Below, in pieces: positions 57,517 through 64,000 of a stretch of DNA of 64,000 bases. Source of the DNA: Vagococcus fluvialis bH819 (lineage in GTDB: Bacteria > Bacillota > Bacilli > Lactobacillales > Vagococcaceae); the NCBI RefSeq assembly GCF_900163795.1, contig NZ_FWFD01000015.1:248001-312000 (forward strand), in the 5' to 3' direction. How positions within the stretch are numbered: the first letter of the stretch is position 1; each line of letters starts with the position of its first letter. The notes beneath the pieces were generated by a model. The model ran no database searches. It had not been told where the DNA came from and saw only the letters and a list, made by a program, of their open reading frames with translations. The translations under genes and the position numbers were made by a program.

Positions 57517-58623
57517 ATGATTCCGAGTTATCACAGACCGAGTAAAGTTATTGTTGATCTTGATGCGATTGCTTTCAATCTCAAAAATGAGAAAGAAAAG
57601 GTAGGCCCATCAACGGATATTTTTGCAGTGGTTAAAGCAAATGGTTATGGACATGGAGCAATTGAAGTAGCTAAGACAGCAATATGTGCTGGAGCTAGTG
57701 GATTGTGTGTCTCTAATTTAGATGAAGCTTTAGAATTAAGAGAATCAGGTATTCAAGTACCTATATTAGTTTTAAGCTACGTTTCATTAAAGTATGTTCC
57801 ATTAGCTGTTGAACATCAAATTACGTTAACAGCAACTAATTTAGAATGGATCCAAGGATTAGATGATTACTTAAACGGTGTATTAAAAATTCATTTGAAA
57901 ATTGATACTGGTATGGGACGAGTGGGGTTAACCAATCCAAAAGAAATGATGGAAGCAAAAAAAATTTTAACTGAACATAAATGGATAGATTTTGAAGGAA
58001 TATTTACACACATGTCTAAAGCAGATTCAAGTGATAGTCATTATTTTAATCAACAAAAAGAGCGCTTCAATGACGCTTTATTGGTATTAGGTAAGGAAGT
58101 TAAGTATATTCATACCTCGAACTCTGCAACTGCTTTGTGGCATGATGCTTGGGAAAGCAATTTAGTCAGATTTGGCATCGCAATGTATGGATTAAATCCT
58201 TCTGGAACAGAATTGAAGCCGTCATTTCCACTTAAGCAAGCACTAACTTTAGAAACAGAAATTATTCATATTAAGCAAATGAATGATCAAGAAAAAATCG
58301 GATATGGTGCTACTTATGAAGTGAAAGAATCTGAATGGATTGCAACATTGCCTATTGGATACGCTGATGGATTAAGACGTTCATTTCAGGGATTTGAAGT
58401 TCTTGTAGAAGGTGAGCGATATCCGATAGTTGGGCGAATTTGTATGGATCAGTTGATGATTAAAGTTAAACATGAACTGCCAATAGGGACAAAAGTTACT
58501 ATTTTTGGTTTGAATGATGGTTTATTTAATACGATTCAATCTGGAGCAGAGTATGTTGATACGATAAATTATGAAATCACATGTGCATTAACAGACAGAT
58601 TACCTAGGGAATATATCAAATAG
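57517..58623 (+). CDS. alr: Alanine racemase-family PLP enzyme
   Basis: A 368-residue fold-type III PLP racemase. The Schiff-base lysine is Lys40 in VVKANGYGHGA. The opposing catalytic tyrosine lies in KIGYGATYE (about 268), and MGRVGL, MSKADSSDSHYFNQQ and GRICMDQLM match the alanine racemase family. The ATG at 57517 follows GGAAGAAGGG. Placement between two amino-acid permeases, not with cell-wall genes, suggests a catabolic or broad-specificity racemase. The window cannot show whether a second housekeeping alr exists. Residue reading supports activity; substrate is open. Confidence 0.85.
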   Translation: MIPSYHRPSKVIVDLDAIAFNLKNEKEKVGPSTDIFAVVKANGYGHGAIEVAKTAICAGASGLCVSNLDEALELRESGIQVPILVLSYVSLKYVPLAVEHQITLTATNLEWIQGLDDYLNGVLKIHLKIDTGMGRVGLTNPKEMMEAKKILTEHKWIDFEGIFTHMSKADSSDSHYFNQQKERFNDALLVLGKEVKYIHTSNSATALWHDAWESNLVRFGIAMYGLNPSGTELKPSFPLKQALTLETEIIHIKQMNDQEKIGYGATYEVKESEWIATLPIGYADGLRRSFQGFEVLVEGERYPIVGRICMDQLMIKVKHELPIGTKVTIFGLNDGLFNTIQSGAEYVDTINYEITCALTDRLPREYIK

Positions 58624-58661
58624 TAAAAAACTGAAAAATGAAGGGAGAATAAGTAGGCAAG

Positions 58662-60050
58662 ATGACGAATGAAAAGTCGAAGGCTATTGATGAAAGTTCG
58701 AATAATTTGAAAAGATCTATGAAAGTTCATCAAGTAGTGATGTTAGGTGTTGGGGGGACAATAGGAACTGGTTTATTTGTTGGATCAGGCTATACTATTT
58801 CAAAAGCAGGACCAGGAGGAACGTTGTTAGCTTATGGCTTTGGTGCTTTGATCATGTATTTAATGATGATGTGCTTAGGTGAGCTTTTAGTGGCCAAACC
58901 TATTGCAGGTGGTGTTCAAGCTTATGCAACAGAATTTATCGGTGACAGTATGGGATTTACAGTTGGATGGGTCAAATGGCTGTCCTATGCAATAACTATT
59001 CCGACACAGCTGGTTGCTTCAGGAATTATAATGAAAAATATTTTTCCAAGTATACCAGAACTAGTATGGATTGTATTATTTATGATTTTGCTCTTTATTA
59101 TGAATGCCAGACCAGCAGAAAAGTATGGAAATATTAATTTTTGGTTTAGTAGTATAAAATTTATTTTAATTATTGTTTTCGTTATTGTTGGTTTGGGTAT
59201 GATTTTTGGATTAGGTGGTACTGAAGCTGTGGGATTTTCCAACTTTACAAGTCATGGTGGCTTATTTCCAAATGGCTTTAAAGCAGTTATTATGACAATG
59301 ATGATTTCTGCATTTGCTTATGGAGGTGCAGATTTATTTGCTGCTTCGGCCAGTGAGAGCGAGAATCCTGAAAAAGATATGCCAGTCGCAATTAATTCAG
59401 TTATATTAGGTTTAGTTGTTTCATATTTTGTCAGTTTCATTGTGTTATTAGCGATTTTACCTTGGAATGAAGCAAATTTATCAGGTAGTCCTTTTGCGTA
59501 TGTTTTTCAAAAAGCAGGATTTAAATCAGCTGAACTAGTTGTGAATATTGTTGTATTAACTTCAGCTTTATCATCATGCAATGCGTTTATTTACTCGAGT
59601 ACAAGATCGTTATGGTCTTTAGGTCAATATAAACAAGCGCCAAAATTTGTGACAGCTGTTAATAAAAATGATATTCCAATGAATGCCTTAATTATTACAA
59701 TGATTTTTGCTTTGGGAGCTGTTGTCTCAAGTGTTTTATCACCAGATTTGGTTTACTTATTTTTAACTTCTTTAATCGGAATCAGTAACATGTTTATTTA
59801 TGTACTATATGGTGTTTGTTTAATGAAATTTAGAAAACAATTAAGTCAGGATAATATTTCTATAGACACATTAAAATATAAAACACCGCTTTATCCATTG
59901 ACACCAATTTTATTAATTGTTTTATCCGTTGTTGTTTTTGTGGGCATGTTTTTTGATCCAACCCAAAAAACAGCACTTATTGCTGGAATTCCAACGTATG
60001 TCTTGATTTTCTTAGGTGCTCATTTTTATTATAAAAATAAAAAAAAATAA
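58662..60050 (+). CDS. Amino-acid permease (AAT family)
   Basis: A 462-residue transporter with 12 transmembrane segments. The AAT hallmarks are SMKVHQVVMLGVGGTIGTGLFVGSGYTIS at the N-terminus and AYATEFIGDSMGFTVGW. ASASESENPEKDMPVAIN and FIYSSTRSLWSLGQ are also present. Family members import arginine, lysine, aromatic or other amino acids with protons. It lies 38 bp after the racemase gene and 19 bp before the M20 gene, in the same transcript by spacing. Substrate not assignable from sequence. Confidence 0.85.
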   Translation: MTNEKSKAIDESSNNLKRSMKVHQVVMLGVGGTIGTGLFVGSGYTISKAGPGGTLLAYGFGALIMYLMMMCLGELLVAKPIAGGVQAYATEFIGDSMGFTVGWVKWLSYAITIPTQLVASGIIMKNIFPSIPELVWIVLFMILLFIMNARPAEKYGNINFWFSSIKFILIIVFVIVGLGMIFGLGGTEAVGFSNFTSHGGLFPNGFKAVIMTMMISAFAYGGADLFAASASESENPEKDMPVAINSVILGLVVSYFVSFIVLLAILPWNEANLSGSPFAYVFQKAGFKSAELVVNIVVLTSALSSCNAFIYSSTRSLWSLGQYKQAPKFVTAVNKNDIPMNALIITMIFALGAVVSSVLSPDLVYLFLTSLIGISNMFIYVLYGVCLMKFRKQLSQDNISIDTLKYKTPLYPLTPILLIVLSVVVFVGMFFDPTQKTALIAGIPTYVLIFLGAHFYYKNKKK

Positions 60051-60069
60051 TGTAAAAGGAGTTTATCAA

Positions 60070-61752
60070 ATGTATAAGATGTTAGCAGAAAAAAATAATT
60101 TATCAAGTCGAATAGAGGAATTAACGATTCGATTAACACAAGTGATAAGTGTTACTGAAACTGCTGGTGAGATTGACATTAGTCAAGAAATATTTAATAT
60201 CTTTATGGAGATGGATTATTATAAAAATAATCCAGAACATGTTTATATTCAAGATATTCCAACAGATCGTTTGGGAAGAAAAAATGTAATCGCTATATTA
60301 AAGGGAAATAAAGGTAACAGTAAAAAAGCTGTTTCTTTATTAGGACATACGGATACAGTGGGGATATCAGATTATGGTAATTTGATAGATATGTGCAACA
60401 AACCTTATGAATTAACGTCAAAGATGTCTGAAATTATTAGAGACTTACCAGAAACAGTTCAAGAAGATATTCAATCTGAAAAAGAGAATTTTTTGTTCGG
60501 TCGTGGAATTTTCGACATGAAGAGTGGTGATGCCATTATCATTGCATTGATGGAAGCTATTTCAAAAGATTTAGATAATTTTGAAGGAAATATTATTTAT
60601 ACAGCTGTTTGTGATGAAGAATCAAATTCAGTGGGGATGTTTGCAGCTGTTCCGGAATTAAATAAGATTCAAAAAGAAAATAATTGGGATATCCAAGGAA
60701 TGATAGATACTGATTATATGACTAATGAATATCATGGTGACGATGATAAATACGTTTATGTAGGAGCTGTAGGTAAATTAATGCCTTCATTCTTTGTTGT
60801 TGGACAAGAAACTCATGTTGGCGAATCCTTTAATGGATTTGATCCTAATCAAATGGTGGCTGAATTAACCAAAAAAATTAATATGAATACAGAGTATTGT
60901 GATATAGCAGAGGGTCAGGTAACGCTTCCACCCTTAACTTTAAAACAACGAGATTTAAAACCAGAATATTCAGTTCAAAGTGCTAAAACTGCAACGTTAT
61001 TCTTTAATTATGCAACACATAAAAGTACACCTGATGAAGTTTTGGAAAAAATGGTACTTGCAGCAAAAGAATGTATGCAAATTTCGATTAATGATTTAAA
61101 TAAACAATACAAATCTTTTTGTGAATTATCTAAAATTGAACACAAAGAACTACCTTGGAAAGAGCATGTTATCACTTATGATGAACTCTATGCAAAAGTT
61201 AAAGAAGAAATGGGTTATCGTTTAGAAGTAATCATTAGTGAATTTGAACATGAAAAATTAAAAGATGAAAAATTGGATGAACGTGACTATTCTCTTGCGT
61301 TAGTTGAAAAAGTACATAGTTTATGGTCAAATAGACATCCTGTAATTGTCGTTTATTTTACGCCTCCTTATTATCCACATGTTTTAGTTAATGGTAAAAG
61401 TGAAAAAGAACAGCGAGTACTTGATGCAGTTAAAAGTGCGGTGAATGATACAGAGACTAACTATAATTTGGTTTATAAAAACTTTTTCCCATATATAGCA
61501 GATATCAGTTTTGCTGCAGCGCCACAAGGTGAGGATGTTATTAATGCATTGAAACAGAACATGCCAGGATTTGGAACGAAATATGTGATGCCATTAGATG
61601 AAATGTCCGAGTTAAATTTACCGGTATTAGACATTGGACCATTTGGTAAAGACGCGCATAAATATACTGAAAGATTAGAAACTAACTATTCATTCAATAC
61701 CACGCCAGAGCTTGTTTATAGAACAGTTATTAATTTGTTGAAAACTAATTAA
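60070..61752 (+). CDS. M20-family peptidase/deacylase, RocB-like
   Basis: A 560-residue protein related to RocB (arginine utilisation) within the M20 metallohydrolases. Metal-binding segments are SLLGHTDTVG, GRGIFDMKSGDAII and TAVCDEESNSVGM. A long insertion in the middle and PVLDIGPFGKDAHKYTERL near the C-terminus are typical of the RocB group. M20 enzymes cleave amide bonds of amino acids or acylated amines. It starts after AAAAGGAG at 60070. It ends the first transcript of the amino-acid block; the context suits hydrolysis of an ornithine- or arginine-containing compound, which is inference. Confidence 0.82.
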   Translation: MYKMLAEKNNLSSRIEELTIRLTQVISVTETAGEIDISQEIFNIFMEMDYYKNNPEHVYIQDIPTDRLGRKNVIAILKGNKGNSKKAVSLLGHTDTVGISDYGNLIDMCNKPYELTSKMSEIIRDLPETVQEDIQSEKENFLFGRGIFDMKSGDAIIIALMEAISKDLDNFEGNIIYTAVCDEESNSVGMFAAVPELNKIQKENNWDIQGMIDTDYMTNEYHGDDDKYVYVGAVGKLMPSFFVVGQETHVGESFNGFDPNQMVAELTKKINMNTEYCDIAEGQVTLPPLTLKQRDLKPEYSVQSAKTATLFFNYATHKSTPDEVLEKMVLAAKECMQISINDLNKQYKSFCELSKIEHKELPWKEHVITYDELYAKVKEEMGYRLEVIISEFEHEKLKDEKLDERDYSLALVEKVHSLWSNRHPVIVVYFTPPYYPHVLVNGKSEKEQRVLDAVKSAVNDTETNYNLVYKNFFPYIADISFAAAPQGEDVINALKQNMPGFGTKYVMPLDEMSELNLPVLDIGPFGKDAHKYTERLETNYSFNTTPELVYRTVINLLKTN

Positions 61753-61810
61753 ACAATTATTTAATAATGAAAAGTAACTATTCCAATTTGGCAATTTTAT
61801 TCTTATGTAT

Positions 61811-61819
61811 TGCTATATA
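61811..61819 (+). promoter_or_regulatory. Possible extended -10 promoter of the ornithine genes
   Basis: TG-C-TATATA fits an extended -10 box. A TTGGCA hexamer lies about 20 bp upstream, longer than ideal. It is 44 bp before the racemase-like gene. Confidence 0.4.
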
Positions 61820-61862
61820 CTAGGCATGTAGAGATAGGAATACTATTAAAGGAGGGCAAGAA

Positions 61863-62942
61863 ATGCAAAATCCAAGAGTTGTTGTTGATTTAGTGAAATT
61901 AAAAGAGAACTTAGATTTTCTTTCAAGTCGGATTAAGAAAAATAACAATATTTCTGTAACCGCTATCACTAAATCTTTCTCAGCACATCCTGAAATTATA
62001 TCCGTATATGAAAAATGTGAAGGAATTGATTATTTAGGTGATTCACGTATTGAAAATTTTATTAAAAATTTAGAAACAACTAAAGAAAAGGTTTTGGTTA
62101 GAATCCCGATGATAACAGAGATTCCAGAAGTTGTTAAATATACTGATGTTAGTTTTAATACAGAAATTAAAGTCATTCAAAAATTAAATGAAGAAGCCAA
62201 AAAGCAAAATAAAACACATAAAATACTTTTAATGGTTGATTTAGGAGATTTAAGAGAAGGGATTTTTGAAGAAGAAGAACTTTATTCAGTGGTTGAACAA
62301 GTGGTTCAATTAAATAATATAAAATTAGTTGGCTTAGGTGTTAACTTAACTTGTTATGGTGCTGTTATTCCGACCGAAGCTATTTTAAACAGGCTAGTTT
62401 ATTACAAAGAAAAAATAGAAGCACGCTTCAAAGTTAATTTAACAATGATTTCTGGAGGTAATTCTAGCTCGATTTATATGTTAGATCCAGATAATCCAGA
62501 AAATTTACCTAAAGAAATTACTAATTTACGAATCGGAGAAGCTTTTGTTTTAGGTAGAGAAACAGCATATGGAAAAGATTATAAAGAGATGCATCAAGAT
62601 ATTTTTACTTTGAAAACAGAAATTGTGGAGTACAAAACAAAACCATCCTATCCAATAGGTGAAGTAGGAGTTGATGCTTTTGGAAATAAGCCAACATTTG
62701 TTGATAAAGGTTTGATGAAACGAGGAATTGTAGGGATCGGTCAACAAGATGTTGATAAAATGACTATCCATCCACTTGATTCTCGACTTGAGATTGTTGG
62801 AGCGAGTTCAGATCACTTGATTATTGATTTTACAAAGGCAGAGAATGATTATCAAGTAGGCGATGAAGTTTCATTTGGTCTGGATTATGGTTCGTTATTA
62901 AATTGTTTTACCAGTGAATACGTTAAAAAAGAATTTATATAA
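61863..62942 (+). CDS. orr: Ornithine/alanine racemase-family PLP enzyme
   Basis: A 359-residue fold-type III PLP protein of the group that contains clostridial ornithine racemase (Orr). The PLP lysine is Lys37 in VTAITKSFSAHPE. Other features are LGDSRIENF, LMVDLGDLREGIF, VGLGVNLTCYGAV, TMISGGNSSS and the C-terminal FGLDYGSLLNCFTSEYV. It lies 22 bp before a 2,4-diaminopentanoate dehydrogenase gene, the typical partner in oxidative ornithine degradation. That makes L- to D-ornithine conversion the best guess. Ribosome site AAAGGAGGGC is strong. Confidence 0.82.
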   Translation: MQNPRVVVDLVKLKENLDFLSSRIKKNNNISVTAITKSFSAHPEIISVYEKCEGIDYLGDSRIENFIKNLETTKEKVLVRIPMITEIPEVVKYTDVSFNTEIKVIQKLNEEAKKQNKTHKILLMVDLGDLREGIFEEEELYSVVEQVVQLNNIKLVGLGVNLTCYGAVIPTEAILNRLVYYKEKIEARFKVNLTMISGGNSSSIYMLDPDNPENLPKEITNLRIGEAFVLGRETAYGKDYKEMHQDIFTLKTEIVEYKTKPSYPIGEVGVDAFGNKPTFVDKGLMKRGIVGIGQQDVDKMTIHPLDSRLEIVGASSDHLIIDFTKAENDYQVGDEVSFGLDYGSLLNCFTSEYVKKEFI

Positions 62943-62964
62943 AAAATACTAGGGGGCAATATTT

Positions 62965-64000
62965 ATGAAAAACGTAAAAGTTATTATTTGGGGAATGGGA
63001 GCTATGGGCTCAGGAATGGCACGTATGTTAATGGGAAAAAAAGGGGTTGATATCGTTGGAGCAATCGATATTGGAGATAAAATTGGCAAACCTATTTTTG
63101 ATCATCTAGGTGAAACTTTTGAAGGAAAAGAAAATATCAAGATTGGTACTGTGGAAGAATATATTACAGAAAAAAGAGCAGATGTTGTTTTATTATGTAC
63201 TGATTCATTCACAGCAAAAGCATTCGATAAAATTAAATTAATTGTTGAAAATAAAATGAACGTTGTAACAAGTGCTGAAGAGATGGCATTTCCAAAAGCT
63301 CAAAACCCTGAGTTAGCAGAAAAAATTGATGCTTTAGCAAAAGAGAATGGAGTTTCTGTATTAGGAACAGGTATTAATCCAGGTTTAATTATGGATGTTT
63401 TAGTACTAGTTATGACTGGAGCTTGTACAGATATTAAAAAAATAACATCTCGCCGTGTTAACTCATTGTCACCATTTGGAGCAGCAGTAATGGAAGAACA
63501 AGGAATCGGAATTTCAGTAGAAGAATTTGAAACAGGTAAAAAAGAAGGTACCTTAGCTGGTCATGTTGGTTTCCCTGAATCTATTTCATTAATGTCAACA
63601 GCTTTGGGATTAGAATTAGATGAAATCGTTCAAGATATGGAACCAATCGTAACTGATGTTGATCGTGTGGCGCCTCATGGCGAAGCTAAAGCAGGATCAA
63701 TTGCCGGTGTTGCGATGAAGGCTTGGGGTAAAAAAGACGGAGAAACAATCATTGAAATGGATCATCCTCAACAAATCGAACCAGAACAAGTGGGGGTTAA
63801 TACTGGAGATTATGTAATTATTGATGGTAATCCAGCAATAAATGTTGTTAACTCACCAGAAGTTGAAGGTGGTGTAGGAACGATTGCTATGTGTGTGAAT
63901 ATGATTCCTCAAACGATTAATGCTCGTTCAGGATTAGTAACGATGATTGATTTACCAATTCCACACGCTATTTTAGGAGATTTTAGAGATCAAATTCATC
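62965..64000 (+). CDS. ord: 2,4-diaminopentanoate dehydrogenase, running off the window edge
   Basis: At least 345 codons from the ATG at 62965 (after AGGGGGCAAT) with no stop before the window ends. The N-terminus has the NAD(P) motif IIWGMGAMGSGMARMLM. Then VVLLCTDSFTAKAF, VVTSAEEMAFPKAQNPELAEKI, VLGTGINPGLIMDVLVLVMTG and a C-terminal MCVNMIPQTINARSGLVTM, all characteristic of Ord from ornithine-fermenting clostridia. The enzyme oxidatively deaminates (2R,4S)-2,4-diaminopentanoate, made from D-ornithine by the B12-dependent aminomutase OraSE. Family proteins are about this length, so little is missing. Downstream genes are outside view. Confidence 0.85.
   Translation, partial: MKNVKVIIWGMGAMGSGMARMLMGKKGVDIVGAIDIGDKIGKPIFDHLGETFEGKENIKIGTVEEYITEKRADVVLLCTDSFTAKAFDKIKLIVENKMNVVTSAEEMAFPKAQNPELAEKIDALAKENGVSVLGTGINPGLIMDVLVLVMTGACTDIKKITSRRVNSLSPFGAAVMEEQGIGISVEEFETGKKEGTLAGHVGFPESISLMSTALGLELDEIVQDMEPIVTDVDRVAPHGEAKAGSIAGVAMKAWGKKDGETIIEMDHPQQIEPEQVGVNTGDYVIIDGNPAINVVNSPEVEGGVGTIAMCVNMIPQTINARSGLVTMIDLPIPHAILGDFRDQIH

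Noticed and set aside
1-64000. CRISPR arrays, rRNA or tRNA genes, complete insertion sequences
   Set aside because: No regularly spaced direct repeats, no tRNA T-loop patterns with matching stems, no transposase frames and no terminal inverted repeats were found by reading both strands.

Overview
The window looks like a chromosomal stretch from a low-GC Firmicute of the Enterococcaceae, with Vagococcus or Enterococcus as the closest guess. The reasons are the very AT-rich sequence, the AGGAGG-type ribosome sites, the ptb-buk-bkd branched-chain keto-acid operon, the folB-folK-folE-xtp-folP order, CcpA-type cre sites, an enterococcal-style GH85 endoglycosidase and a KxYKxGKxW-like secretion signal. 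I saw no rRNA, tRNA, CRISPR array or complete insertion sequence. The genus is an inference and was not tested by any search.

Layout. Positions 1-2.9 kb are accessory DNA: a short serine recombinase, an overlapping partner gene and a LEM-3-like GIY-YIG nuclease gene. Positions 3.2-7.1 kb hold a TetR regulator and an MFS exporter that share a 17-bp operator, then an HTH regulator coupled to a DUF4097 protein. Positions 7.2-18.3 kb are a cell-surface glycan block: UDP-galactopyranose mutase, an AgrC/AgrA-type two-component system, a GH3 glycosidase-GtrA-GT2 operon, a membrane-anchored circularly permuted GH3 gene that has lost its 3' end, and a convergent thioester/Cna-B adhesin gene that has lost its 3' end at the same point. 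The GH3 operon and the permuted GH3 gene carry the same ungapped promoter module: direct repeats 21 bp apart, with a -10 box at an identical distance. This is probably the operator of the LytTR response regulator encoded between them and glf.

Positions 18.7-33 kb hold an RpiR regulator, a HAD phosphatase, a large secreted coiled-coil protein with seven C-terminal three-helix-like repeats, a vitamin B6 salvage locus (pyridoxal kinase-like gene plus ECF S-component, divergent from a MocR/PdxR-type regulator), assorted housekeeping genes and recQ. Positions 33.2-45.3 kb are centred on branched-chain 2-oxo-acid catabolism (ptb-buk-lpd-bkdABC behind a perfect cre palindrome). A PTS-IIC protein, a LysR regulator, a PanE-like reductase, a DUF2877 protein and an iron alcohol dehydrogenase follow.

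Positions 45.3-55.5 kb hold a WYL-regulator stress cluster, a lipoprotein GH85 endo-beta-N-acetylglucosaminidase and a folate biosynthesis operon. Positions 55.6 kb to the right edge are an amino-acid block: two permeases, an alanine racemase, an M20/RocB-like hydrolase, an ornithine racemase-like gene and the start of a 2,4-diaminopentanoate dehydrogenase gene. The last two suggest that an oxidative ornithine-fermentation cluster continues past the edge.

The most notable items are the duplicated LytTR-type promoter module, the reciprocal truncation of the permuted GH3 and adhesin genes, the ornithine-degradation entry genes, and the repeat-rich secreted protein.
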